In this document: one piece after another, positions 1-8,625 of the stretch
Position numbering within the stretch: the stretch's first letter is position 1
Layout: each line of letters opens with the position of its first letter
The notes under the pieces: model-generated
Seen by the model: the letters and a program-made list of their open reading frames with translations, nothing else
Database searches by the model: none
Told to the model about the DNA's origin: nothing
Program-made: the position numbers and the translations under genes
Origin: Bacillota bacterium
GTDB taxonomy: Bacteria > Bacillota_A > Clostridia > Lutisporales > Lutisporaceae
DNA: 44,818 nucleotides
Direction of reading: 5' to 3'
Assembly (NCBI GenBank): GCA_022706865.1
Contig: JAKJBT010000003.1
Span: 1-44,818, forward strand

Positions 1-361
1 AACTATGAATTTGAATATCCGCCGCTTTCTGCAATTCATCAACAAAACGGCTGAGAATACTTTTAATGGTTGATAATGCTGCTATCTCATCATCCAGTTC
101 ACTTATATTTTGTTGAAAAACCTCTATAGCTGTAACAGCATCAGGTTTCTGCAGTATCTCTTGGATTTGCTTTAAAGGAATCCGCAGTTTACGCAATATC
201 AAAATTTGACTTAGCCGGGAAAGGGCAGTTTTATTGTACATACGGTAGGCGTAATCTTCTTTTCTAAAGCTTTCTATAAGTCCTATTTGCTCATAATAAC
301 GTAACATTCTTGTAGAGATACTATAGCTTTTTGAAACTTGGCTAATCGTCATAGCTTCCAT
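1..361 (-). CDS. MerR-family transcriptional regulator (N-terminal part, cut by window edge)
   Basis: The first 120 codons of a MerR-type DNA-binding regulator are visible; the gene runs off the left edge of the window. The protein begins MEAMTISQVSKSYSISTRML and continues with RYYEQIGLI, the classic winged helix-turn-helix signature of the family (residues about 4-70), followed by a helical stretch that would form the dimer coiled coil. The ligand-binding C-terminal part is outside the window, so the inducer cannot be named. The ATG at 361 is chosen because AAAGGAGG lies 9 bases upstream; a second ATG three codons later lacks this spacing. The promoter just upstream has a 19-bp spacer with a dyad, typical of MerR autoregulation. 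Family assignment is firm; the role is unknown. Confidence 0.9.
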   Translation of the reverse strand, partial: MEAMTISQVSKSYSISTRMLRYYEQIGLIESFRKEDYAYRMYNKTALSRLSQILILRKLRIPLKQIQEILQKPDAVTAIEVFQQNISELDDEIAALSTIKSILSRFVDELQKAADIQIHS

Positions 362-387
362 ATTTCCTTGCCTCCTTTCTCAAGTGG

Positions 388-418
388 AGTATAAACTACG
401 ACACGATGTCAAAGTCAA
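388..418 (-). promoter_or_regulatory. MerR-type promoter with 19-bp spacer and dyad operator
   Basis: On the minus strand a -35 TTGACT (418-413) and a -10 TATACT (393-388) are separated by 19 bases. The spacer holds an interrupted dyad, ACTttGACAtcgTGTCgtAGT. MerR regulators are known to act on promoters with over-long 19-20 bp spacers, which they untwist. The start site would fall near 381, giving a leader of about 20 bases before the MerR ATG. The sites are seen directly; autoregulation is inferred. Confidence 0.65.
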
Positions 419-467
419 TATGTATTATAGATTATATTCATTATTTTTCTCTTCTGCATTATGTGCC

Positions 468-3287
468 TCATTGTTCTCTTCTTTTTTTCTTTTTAAGCAG
501 TGTGGATGTATCCAGGTTTTCTGTCTTTACTTTTTCCTTTTTTGCTTCTTTCGCCTTTGTCTCCGGCTTTCCTTCAGCCTGCGGAGGCACCTGAACCTTC
601 TTTTCAGCTGCCTTGGGCTGTGTCTGGACTTTACTTTCAACAGTTCTTGCTGCTTCCCCTAAAGTGTTAAGCTGCCCTTTTGCCTTTACGGTCCTTTTAA
701 CCTGAGGCATCAGCTTTGCCTTTACGGCCGAAAGCTTTTCTTCAATCGCTGCAAGGGGCAGGTTCAGCCTTCTTAAGGCAATATCAAGCATATACAGTAT
801 AAGCGCAAGTATAAGAAGCGTGGGGGTTAAATCAACCGTCCCGAATATATCCTTTATTTCACCTTTGTAAACATCCTCAGGCGAGCTTATAACGGTTCCT
901 CCCGCTTCCTTAATCAGTATGTCCAAATAGCCCCTCTCAGGCTGTATTCTGTATTCCGGTGAGTATTGCACGGATATCCCTGTACTGGCAGCATTTATCG
1001 TCTCCCCGTCCTTCTGTTGAAGCGCCTTGATAATATATGCTCCTGTCTCGGTTATTTCAAAGTCCCCCCTGTACTGCCCCGGTGCAACAGGATAGAGAGT
1101 GATCTCACTGCTCTCAAGAGAAGGAGACACTATTGCGGCTTTAGTCTCAAAATCACCCTTATCCGCCTTGTTGATAAGAGTTATAATGCCCTTACCTCCC
1201 TGCACTTCAGTCTCTACAGTTATATCATCCTCCCGGTATTTTTCAATAGTCCAGTTGATAAGATTCTGCCACAGCTTTATGTTATTCTCCCAGCCCACAT
1301 AATTCCTGCTCCATCTTCCGTTTATATCGGAGTTCCATGCAGCGGTCTTGCCCAGACCATACTGCCATACTGTGAGTATCGGATCCTCCTGGTCGCTTGC
1401 CAGCACCACCCGGGAGGCACTCTTGGGACTGGCTGCCACATAGCCCAGAAGTGCCGGCAGTCCTTCCTCGGCTGCTCCTGCCAGCACCGGATGAGCATTG
1501 GTTATCGAAGGCACAAATTCCCTGTTATTAAGATACGCCCTTGCAGCCATAAAGGTCTCTTTGGCGAATATCCTCGGAATGTTTGCAAACTCATCAGTAT
1601 AATAGAAGCGTCCGTTGGCTCCCTTTGCTATATCCTGGAGAAGCTGGACATCAGAGCCCTGTCCTACCGCTACGGTTGATACCGTAATATTGTCCCCTGC
1701 AAGCTTCTCAACGAGTTCCATGTATCCGGTCCTCTCAGCCTGGCCGTCTGTGAGAAGTATTATATGCTTTATTTTTGTATTGGTTTTCTTTATTGAATCA
1801 TATCCTTCCTGCAAGGCAGGAATTATGCTTGTTCCCCCTCCTGCCCTTATGGTACCTATGTCATCCCTTATTTTTTCCGCATCATCCGCCTTGCGGGTAG
1901 GAACCACCCAGTAGTTGGTATCGTCAAAGGTCAGCACCCCTATCTGATCATTAGGCCTTAAGGACTCCAGAGTCCTTGCCGCAGCTTCCTTGGCAAGATC
2001 AAGCTTCATTATTCCGCCCCGGCCTTCTGTCATGCTTCCGGATTTGTCAATTATAAGAACAATGGACATATCCGGTATTTCCTTCTTGCCCTTTAGCTCC
2101 ATATGTACCGGAAGCACCTTTTCCAAGGGTGTTTTGTAATAACCTCCCAAAGCAAAGGAATTTTCCCCGCCGGCGGCAATAAAGCCTCCTCCCATATCTT
2201 TGACATAGGAATCCAAGGAATTCAGAAAACCGTCGCTTAGGTTTTCCGCGGATACATTGCAGGTTATTACAGACTTGTAGGCAGACAATCCCTCCAAGGT
2301 TCCCGGTACACTGGCAGCATTAACCCTTACGTAGTTCATTCCGGTAGCTTCAAGCATCCTGACCATCTCATCCGCCTCTCCGGCTATGTCCTCAACAACC
2401 AAAATTCTGGGTCTGTCAAGGACATTTGTAAAGGTTGAGGCCTCATTATTCCTGCTTTCCGTATCGGTATCCGGCTCCAGAAGCGCCTTATAGCTCTTGA
2501 AGCCTCCTGTTTCTGCCGTATCCCTGAATACAAATCTGTTGCTTCCCTTCTGCAGCGCTACCCTCTCTTCAGCAGCCTTATCCTTTCCGCTGATAAGCGT
2601 AAGCTTTGCCTCTGTCTGAACAGTGCTTTCCACAGTCACTATAATATTGAATTCTTCTCCTACTCTCAGGCTTTTGGGCACAGTAACACTCTCCACTGCA
2701 GCCTCTTTGCCGATTTCCCGGTTTATCCTGTATACCTTGAAATCAATATCCTGGCCCATCAGGCTTGAAGCCAGATTTGCGCTGTTCCCTTCATTTTCCT
2801 CCCCGTCGGTTATCAGTACTATTCTTTTTTTGCTGTCCTGGGGCAGCAGTGACACCGATGTTGTCAGGGCATTTTCTATATTTGTGTATATTCCTCCTGG
2901 CTCAGTTTCAATTTTATTAAAACCCGAATCTATGGATACAAAGCTCTCTATGAGAGAGTTATCCCCAAAAGCCACAACACCGGACTGGTCCTTGGAACCC
3001 TTCATCTCCAGTGCTTTCCTGACAAACTCCTCTGCGGTTGTCCTGTATTCCCTCATACTGTCCGAGGCATCCACCACGAATATTGTGGTGGTTGTATCCA
3101 CAAGCCACTTGATATTGACTCCCGTCAGGGCAAGTATCAAAAGCACAAACACGCTGTTTCTCAGGAACAGTATGAGCCTTCTTCTGAGTTTGTACATCTT
3201 GCCCAGCTTGCGGGCAGTGTACAATACAAAAAATATGGCTATCGGAATTAAAAAAAGTATCTGCGGTCTTTCAAAATCAATAACCAC
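468..3287 (-). CDS. Large membrane protein with two VWA domains and a GATase1-like domain
   Basis: A 939-residue membrane protein. Two N-terminal membrane segments (about 11-23 and 38-58) precede a first von Willebrand A domain whose metal site DASDS is at 73-77. A GATase1-like stretch (about 293-400, beginning RPRILVVEDIAGEADEM) is followed by a second VWA domain with DKSGS at 414-418 and the LLTDGQ strand near 511. A last membrane segment near 825-845 is followed by a Lys/Gln/Glu-rich tail of about 90 residues. The start is GTG at 3287, overlapping the end of the preceding gene by 11 bases, with GGGTGG upstream. It is the last gene of the MoxR/DUF58/VWA operon. VWA proteins of this kind usually work with MoxR chaperone ATPases in assembling envelope or metal-dependent complexes. 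The substrate is unknown. Confidence 0.85.
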   Translation of the reverse strand: MVIDFERPQILFLIPIAIFFVLYTARKLGKMYKLRRRLILFLRNSVFVLLILALTGVNIKWLVDTTTTIFVVDASDSMREYRTTAEEFVRKALEMKGSKDQSGVVAFGDNSLIESFVSIDSGFNKIETEPGGIYTNIENALTTSVSLLPQDSKKRIVLITDGEENEGNSANLASSLMGQDIDFKVYRINREIGKEAAVESVTVPKSLRVGEEFNIIVTVESTVQTEAKLTLISGKDKAAEERVALQKGSNRFVFRDTAETGGFKSYKALLEPDTDTESRNNEASTFTNVLDRPRILVVEDIAGEADEMVRMLEATGMNYVRVNAASVPGTLEGLSAYKSVITCNVSAENLSDGFLNSLDSYVKDMGGGFIAAGGENSFALGGYYKTPLEKVLPVHMELKGKKEIPDMSIVLIIDKSGSMTEGRGGIMKLDLAKEAAARTLESLRPNDQIGVLTFDDTNYWVVPTRKADDAEKIRDDIGTIRAGGGTSIIPALQEGYDSIKKTNTKIKHIILLTDGQAERTGYMELVEKLAGDNITVSTVAVGQGSDVQLLQDIAKGANGRFYYTDEFANIPRIFAKETFMAARAYLNNREFVPSITNAHPVLAGAAEEGLPALLGYVAASPKSASRVVLASDQEDPILTVWQYGLGKTAAWNSDINGRWSRNYVGWENNIKLWQNLINWTIEKYREDDITVETEVQGGKGIITLINKADKGDFETKAAIVSPSLESSEITLYPVAPGQYRGDFEITETGAYIIKALQQKDGETINAASTGISVQYSPEYRIQPERGYLDILIKEAGGTVISSPEDVYKGEIKDIFGTVDLTPTLLILALILYMLDIALRRLNLPLAAIEEKLSAVKAKLMPQVKRTVKAKGQLNTLGEAARTVESKVQTQPKAAEKKVQVPPQAEGKPETKAKEAKKEKVKTENLDTSTLLKKKKRREQ

Positions 3288-5085
3288 GTATATACACCAC
3301 CCATTCTATAGCTGCCGCCATCAGCAGCAAGCCCAGGAACAACTCCTGAAGCCTTGTGCCTCCGGGTGTATTACCTGCTTCAGTAGCTTCTTGAGCAACT
3401 ACTTCATCAGGTTTGCCGCTTGCCGACTCGGTTTCTGCCGGAAAGTTGACGGCAAAGCTTGAAACCACTTCCGTCTCACCTATCCTTTGTGTCAGTTCAT
3501 ATACACCGTACTGTCCGGTATTATCGAAAGGCAGCATGGGATACGTCAATTCCAGCTTATATCCTATACCCTCCGGGGTTTTTACAACAACTTCCGCAGC
3601 CTCAGGATTCGGATTCAAATCTATTGCATCGCCGCACACATATGTGGTTTTTCCTTTTAAATCAATCCCGACAAGGTATGCAGCCAGATTATACATAAAA
3701 ATAGGATACTCGGTAGTCAAAGCAAAGTCGCTGTCGTGCAGGTCGAAGCCTATTACAGCCGTTTTTCTGCCCCGGTGCTCCCCTGAAATGACAGCCGCAT
3801 TTTCATCCAAGGTTATCAGCACATCAGCCCAGAAAGGCACTTCCATTTTTCTGAACTTTGAAACGGCAAAGCTTGCATCCTCCATATATTTTGTTAAAGG
3901 GTGGGCTGCAATATCTGCAATTCCGCCTTCAAGCTCCGCTCCGGCTTCAACAATTCCATTGCCCGGAGAAGGGTTTATAAGCATAACGCTGCCTGATTCC
4001 GGCAGCTGGGATATTCCAGCCGAATCAAAAATATAAAGGTCATAGCCCTCGTATGAATCCTCATCAGGATTTGTCTTGTAAAGCTCAAGCCCTTCTATAT
4101 TGGACAAAGCCTTTTCTATAAAAACATTCCCCACTGATACCAATAAAGCCTTTTTTGGTTTTGCGGAATCCAGGATGCAGTATACCTGGTTGTCTTCCAC
4201 CAGATCGTCCTTCTCTGTTAGTTCCGCCCATATATATGAGGCATCGGCGGATATTTCCTCAAAATATACCGATATTGTCTCACCTGCAGGTATTTCAACA
4301 TTCTTTATATCCAGCACCTTGTCGTTTCCATAAAGTGATATTTCCCTTCCGAGGGAAGTATTTGACCTGTTGGATGCGCGCACCAGAACCGTCAGCCTTC
4401 CATTTTCATCGGAATATGAAATATAATCCAGGCTCACATTCACAAGCTCCGATGCAAGAGACACCACCTCCGCATTCAAATCCTCAGTATCCACCGGACT
4501 GTCGGTATAGAATACAGCCTTATAGCTGTCACCGCCCTCATATTGTTTGATCATAGCCCTTACAAGACTCACACTGTCATTAATGTTTCCTGAGAAATTG
4601 CCGGGATTAATATCCCTCAGCTTGCTTATTGCCTCTCCCTTATCTGTTGTCTTCCCAATTTCAACCCCGGGGCTCCTGCCCACCGTCAAAAGGGTTATAT
4701 TGGCCTTTGTCCCCGAACGGTTTATCATCTCTTCCGCCAGCTGCTTTGCTTTAGCCAGTCTTGTACCATTTTCATACCTTGCATTCATGCTTCCGGTATT
4801 GTCTATTACAATTACCAGGTTGGAATGCATTCCTCCCCCGGTATACAGATAGGGATCGGAAAGTGCAAAAACCAAAAAAAGAATCGATATAAGCTGTAAA
4901 AAGAGTAGCAGGTTTTTCTTAAGCTTCTGCCAGGGGGTATTGACTTCGATATCCTTCAGTACCTGCTGCCAAAGGTAGATGCTCGAAATCTGCCTCTCTT
5001 CGAATTTCTGCTTCAATATATACATAAACACTACAAGGGGCATAAAGGATAAAAACCACAATGCCCAAGGTGAAAACAGCGTCAT
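3277..5085 (-). CDS. BatA-like VWA-domain membrane protein
   Basis: A 602-residue protein with an aerotolerance-regulator (BatA) type N-terminus. Membrane segments lie at about 5-22 and 56-75, then a VWA domain begins with LVIVIDNTGS, whose metal-site residues are D95, T97 and S99. The middle is beta-rich and a C-terminal membrane segment (about 580-598) ends in VVYIRGY. The ATG at 5085 is preferred over a start 14 codons further up because GGAGTG lies 9 bases before it and because it starts 4 bases after the DUF58 stop. The first metal-site serine is a threonine (DNTGS), a tolerated change. In the Bat/MoxR systems such proteins face the envelope and are handled by the MoxR ATPase; that role is inferred here from family and neighbours. 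Confidence 0.85.
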   Translation of the reverse strand: MTLFSPWALWFLSFMPLVVFMYILKQKFEERQISSIYLWQQVLKDIEVNTPWQKLKKNLLLFLQLISILFLVFALSDPYLYTGGGMHSNLVIVIDNTGSMNARYENGTRLAKAKQLAEEMINRSGTKANITLLTVGRSPGVEIGKTTDKGEAISKLRDINPGNFSGNINDSVSLVRAMIKQYEGGDSYKAVFYTDSPVDTEDLNAEVVSLASELVNVSLDYISYSDENGRLTVLVRASNRSNTSLGREISLYGNDKVLDIKNVEIPAGETISVYFEEISADASYIWAELTEKDDLVEDNQVYCILDSAKPKKALLVSVGNVFIEKALSNIEGLELYKTNPDEDSYEGYDLYIFDSAGISQLPESGSVMLINPSPGNGIVEAGAELEGGIADIAAHPLTKYMEDASFAVSKFRKMEVPFWADVLITLDENAAVISGEHRGRKTAVIGFDLHDSDFALTTEYPIFMYNLAAYLVGIDLKGKTTYVCGDAIDLNPNPEAAEVVVKTPEGIGYKLELTYPMLPFDNTGQYGVYELTQRIGETEVVSSFAVNFPAETESASGKPDEVVAQEATEAGNTPGGTRLQELFLGLLLMAAAIEWVVYIRGY

Positions 5086-5089
5086 AAGT

Positions 5090-5977
5090 TCACACTCCAA
5101 TAATACCTGCTTTGGTAAATTCCTCAAGAACTATCTTCTCTATAGGTTCTTCTGAAGAAACCTGTATATAGGCCGCTCCCATCCTGCTGCAAAATTCCCT
5201 GATTTTATTCATAAATAAATTCAGCTCTTTATCATATTGCAAAAGCATCGCCGGAGTAACTGATATATCCCTGGCTTCACCGGTTTCACTGTCCAGCAGC
5301 CTTATCTGCCCCTCTATTTCCGGGTTCAGTTCTTCAGGTGACAATACATGAATCAGAATTACATCCTGCTTTTTATATAACAGGTATTTTACCGCATCCT
5401 CAATTCCTCCCGGGGTGAAAAAATCAGAAAAGACTATTGAGACTCCGCTTCCCTTGAATTCCTTCTTCTTAATACAGGAATTCAGATCGGTGATACCGCC
5501 AAATTGCATATCCTCCAGAAAATCCACACAGTGCCGGAACATCCCCCTGCCGCTCAAGACTGAAGACTGCCTGACAAGTGTTCCTGCCAGACTGTTCAGG
5601 CACACTCTGTCCAGATTGTTCAATGCCAGGTAAGCCAGTGTCCCTGAAAGCTTCAAGGCTGACAGGGACTTCTTTGGTTCTCCGAAATACATGGATCTGC
5701 TGCTGTCAATAAAAATATTGACCATTGCCTCCCGCTCTTCCATGAAAAGCTTGACAAAAAGCCTGTCGAACCTGCCGTAGGCATTCCAGTCTATACGCCG
5801 GAAATCGTCCCCCAGGGAATATTCCCTGAAATCGGAAAACTCTACGGAACTTCCCTTGCTGCGGGACTTCCTGTTGCCTCCCGAACCTGTATTCATCATC
5901 ATTCTTACGTTTATTACTATTGTATCAAGTTTTTTCAGAAACTCTGCGTCAAAGATCCGTTCACTCAAATCAAACAC
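5090..5977 (-). CDS. DUF58 domain protein (MoxR partner)
   Basis: A 295-residue soluble protein with the DUF58 signature: SRSKGSSVEFSDFREYSLGDD near the N-terminus, followed by RRIDWNAYGRFDRLFVK, then a VWA-like fold starting VNIFIDSSRSM. DUF58 proteins are almost always encoded next to MoxR ATPases and VWA proteins, as here (MoxR ends 55 bases upstream). The annotated start is GTG at 5977 with a weak GGGATAG upstream. A TTG three codons later (5968) with GGGTG before it is an alternative, so the exact start is uncertain. The VWA-like core keeps DSSRS, which could bind a metal. The biochemical function of the family is not established. Confidence 0.88.
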   Translation of the reverse strand: MFDLSERIFDAEFLKKLDTIVINVRMMMNTGSGGNRKSRSKGSSVEFSDFREYSLGDDFRRIDWNAYGRFDRLFVKLFMEEREAMVNIFIDSSRSMYFGEPKKSLSALKLSGTLAYLALNNLDRVCLNSLAGTLVRQSSVLSGRGMFRHCVDFLEDMQFGGITDLNSCIKKKEFKGSGVSIVFSDFFTPGGIEDAVKYLLYKKQDVILIHVLSPEELNPEIEGQIRLLDSETGEARDISVTPAMLLQYDKELNLFMNKIREFCSRMGAAYIQVSSEEPIEKIVLEEFTKAGIIGV

Positions 5978-6032
5978 CCGCTATCCCGTTATGTGCCTTG
6001 AAGGTCACAACATTAATGAAGTACATTATTAA

Positions 6033-7022
6033 CTATAAATAAGTAGTAACTTCATCCAAAAGCCGGTCAATCAATACGTCTGTGGTAATCCCGTCAGCCA
6101 CGGCATCGAAGTTCAGGAAGAACCTGTGCCTCAGAGAAGGGTGCGCAACATATTTAATATCTTCAAAGGAGACATTGTATCTGCCTTCCATGAGAGCCCT
6201 TGCCCTGGATGCGGTAATTATTGCCTGGGCGGCTCTCGGGCTTGCACCAAATCGAATATACTTCTTTGCACCTCCAGGTGCCCCTTCGATTTCCGGATGT
6301 GTGCCCAATACAACCCTGAGGGCATATTCCTGCACAGGCTTGGCTATCGGCACTTCTCTAATAATCCTTCGCATCAAAAGTATTGACTCCCCGTCTATGA
6401 CCTTCTGAAGCTCCACTTCCTTATTGGTAGTTGTGATATCCATAATTTCCTTCAGTTCGTCAAAACTGGGGAACAAAACGCTCAGCTTGAACAAAAACCG
6501 GTCCATCTGCGCTTCGGGAAGCGGATATGTTCCTTCCATCTCTATGGGATTCTGTGTTGCCAGCACCAGGAAAGGCTGGGGAAGGCTGTAAGTTACCTTT
6601 CCCACCGTAACCGTCTGCTCCTGCATAGCCTCCAGAAGTGCGGACTGGGTCTTGGGAGTAGCCCTGTTTATTTCATCAGCCAGCACAAGGTTGGCAAAAA
6701 CCGGCCCCTTTTGGAACTCGAAACGGCTGTTACCGCTGTCATCCTTTACTATTATGTTGGTACCCATAACATCAGCAGGCATCAAATCAGGTGTAAACTG
6801 TATCCTGGAAAAGGACAGGTCCATTACCTTTGACAGGGTCTTTACCAATTGGGTTTTTCCAAGTCCCGGAACCCCTTCAAGAAGCACATTCCCTCCTGCC
6901 AGTATTGCAATCAATACCTGCTTTACTATATCCTTCTGCCCGATTATTGTTTTTCCAATCTCGGCTTCAACCTTATTAACGGTATCTATTATCTCCCTGA
7001 TCTGCTTTTCGTTTATTTCCAT
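6033..7022 (-). CDS. MoxR-family AAA+ ATPase
   Basis: A 329-residue AAA+ ATPase of the MoxR family. The Walker A motif GVPGLGKT is at 50-57, Walker B LVLADEINR around 112-120, and the family segment FATQNPIEMEGTYPLPEAQMDRF (only partly quoted by residue type: ATQNP followed by an arginine finger region) lies in the middle. MoxR ATPases act as cytoplasmic chaperones that remodel or insert metal into partner complexes, usually VWA proteins. The two VWA proteins and the DUF58 protein encoded downstream are its likely partners. The start codon ATG at 7022 follows AGGAGGAGG, which overlaps the stop codon of the gene before it, so translation is probably coupled. Confidence 0.95.
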   Translation of the reverse strand: MEINEKQIREIIDTVNKVEAEIGKTIIGQKDIVKQVLIAILAGGNVLLEGVPGLGKTQLVKTLSKVMDLSFSRIQFTPDLMPADVMGTNIIVKDDSGNSRFEFQKGPVFANLVLADEINRATPKTQSALLEAMQEQTVTVGKVTYSLPQPFLVLATQNPIEMEGTYPLPEAQMDRFLFKLSVLFPSFDELKEIMDITTTNKEVELQKVIDGESILLMRRIIREVPIAKPVQEYALRVVLGTHPEIEGAPGGAKKYIRFGASPRAAQAIITASRARALMEGRYNVSFEDIKYVAHPSLRHRFFLNFDAVADGITTDVLIDRLLDEVTTYL

Positions 7023-7036
7023 ATGGCGGCCTCCTC

Positions 7037-8596
7037 CTAATCCTCCAGTGACGTAAAATATTCTTTAACCATATCCTTCATGCCCGGTGGTATGTCTGAT
7101 ATACTAATGCTTTCCATCGCTCTTTCCTTATACTGGCCGATTATCTGATTATATGGCACCGATGTTCCCCGAACCGTCCGGCTCTTGTCTGTTATGACCT
7201 GTTCAACAGTGCCTCCTGTACCTTTCTTTCCGCTGAGGTTGGAGGTTGTGCCTTCCCCCCCTATAGTCTGCGGGGTAAATATCTTCTCATACTCCCCGTC
7301 TTTTTTCACTGAGCCGTCCTTTTTACTGATGCCTGAGCTGCCTGAGGGTATGGGGGCTTGATTCTCATTGCCCATATCCGTACCGCTTCCGGCTCCGCTC
7401 CCCTGGCCGGATCCCTGACCGCTTCCACCGGGCTGATTGCCCTGGCCTTGCTGGCCATTGCCTCCGGTTGTATTACCCTGACCCTGATGTCCTCCGCTGT
7501 CTGCGGCTCCAAGTTCTTTTGCAAGCTCGGATATTGCATTCCTTATGCTTTCATTCTCCATAAGCTCGGAAATGCTTTTATCCAATTCGCCAAGCTCACT
7601 TGATATGTCCCCAAGCTCGCCGGAGGCAAGCTTCTCTGCCAGCCCTGCAAATGCCTTGCTTAACTCCGGATTATTCTTTATTTCCTGTGCCAGCTTGGTC
7701 AATTCTTCCGCAAGCTTCTGCTTTTCGACCGTCGAAAGCTTCCTTAAAGCTTCCGCCATTTCCTTTATGTTTTCCTTGAAAGCCCTTTCATCGCCGTTTT
7801 TTATCATATCCGCAAGGGCTTCTGTCATCTTATTTTTTGAAAGAACATCCACTATCTTTTTCAAATCTTCACCGGGAGAATATTTATCCTTGATATACTC
7901 CAGCTTCTTTTCAGCTCTCCCAAGTGCTTTGCTTATTTCCTTCTCATCCTTGGCTTCCTTAAGCTCCTGTTTAAGCTCCGAAAGCTTTGCCTCCAGCTCC
8001 TTTTTCTGCTCTTCGGAAAGCTTCGGATTGTTTTTCACTTTCTCAGTCAGTTTGTCGGCCTTCTTCTGCTGTTGGGTTATTTTTCCCTTTAGGCTGTGAA
8101 GCTCCTCTGCTCTTTCTGCCATAGGATTCGGTATAAATCCGGAAAGTGCAAGAACTATCGTCAAAATAACGCATATCAATAAATACCTATTGTTTGGCTT
8201 TAGAGGTATTCTCTTCTTGTAATCCGTTCCCTTAAGATGTGCCAGGGCATCATTCTTTTCAAGAACTGCAAAGGCGGATTGGCTGCCGATAAGCTCAAGG
8301 GCAGTCACTGTCCTCTCCTGCAGGCCTATGGAATCTGCCTTCAGTGCAGCATAATCATACCTTGGGGTCTTAAAGGCGGAATAAAGAAATGCAGCCAGCA
8401 CAACCGATACCGCTATCTTGAATATGGTCAGATATACATTGTAAATGGGAACAAATCTTGCAGCAACAGCCACACCTATTCCAAGGCACAATGCCAATAC
8501 AAGCCCAAGTATAATACTATTTATGATAAAAGCGGCATGCAGCCTGTCCCTTATGCGTCTCACCATTCTTATCAGTTCTTTATCGATAGGACTCAT
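7037..8596 (-). CDS. Membrane-anchored coiled-coil protein of the MoxR/VWA operon
   Basis: No family could be assigned with confidence. The 519-residue protein has two N-terminal membrane segments (about 17-42 and 54-74) and a third near 137-156. It is followed by about 180 residues of Lys/Glu/Leu-rich helix with clear heptads (about 165-350), a Gly/Gln/Ser-rich linker (about 370-420) and a short ordered C-terminus ending in a Met/Lys/Glu helix. This is the layout of a scaffold or stalk protein. The ATG at 8596 is chosen over a GTG three codons upstream because GAGGAG sits 8 bases before it. It lies between the ABC permease and MoxR in the same operon, so a structural role in the same envelope complex is inferred. 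Confidence 0.75.
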   Translation of the reverse strand: MSPIDKELIRMVRRIRDRLHAAFIINSIILGLVLALCLGIGVAVAARFVPIYNVYLTIFKIAVSVVLAAFLYSAFKTPRYDYAALKADSIGLQERTVTALELIGSQSAFAVLEKNDALAHLKGTDYKKRIPLKPNNRYLLICVILTIVLALSGFIPNPMAERAEELHSLKGKITQQQKKADKLTEKVKNNPKLSEEQKKELEAKLSELKQELKEAKDEKEISKALGRAEKKLEYIKDKYSPGEDLKKIVDVLSKNKMTEALADMIKNGDERAFKENIKEMAEALRKLSTVEKQKLAEELTKLAQEIKNNPELSKAFAGLAEKLASGELGDISSELGELDKSISELMENESIRNAISELAKELGAADSGGHQGQGNTTGGNGQQGQGNQPGGSGQGSGQGSGAGSGTDMGNENQAPIPSGSSGISKKDGSVKKDGEYEKIFTPQTIGGEGTTSNLSGKKGTGGTVEQVITDKSRTVRGTSVPYNQIIGQYKERAMESISISDIPPGMKDMVKEYFTSLED

Positions 8597-8625
8597 AAAT
8601 ATCACTCCTCATAACCCAGTAACCC

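Noticed and set aside
2623..3462. Open reading of 279 codons on the plus strand antisense to the VWA genes
   Set aside because: It is a Ser/Leu/Ile-rich shadow of the minus-strand VWA genes, without a ribosome site or domain.
7545..8099. Open reading of 184 codons on the plus strand inside the coiled-coil gene
   Set aside because: Low-complexity Ser/Phe/Leu mirror of the Lys/Glu-rich coiled coil; no ribosome site.
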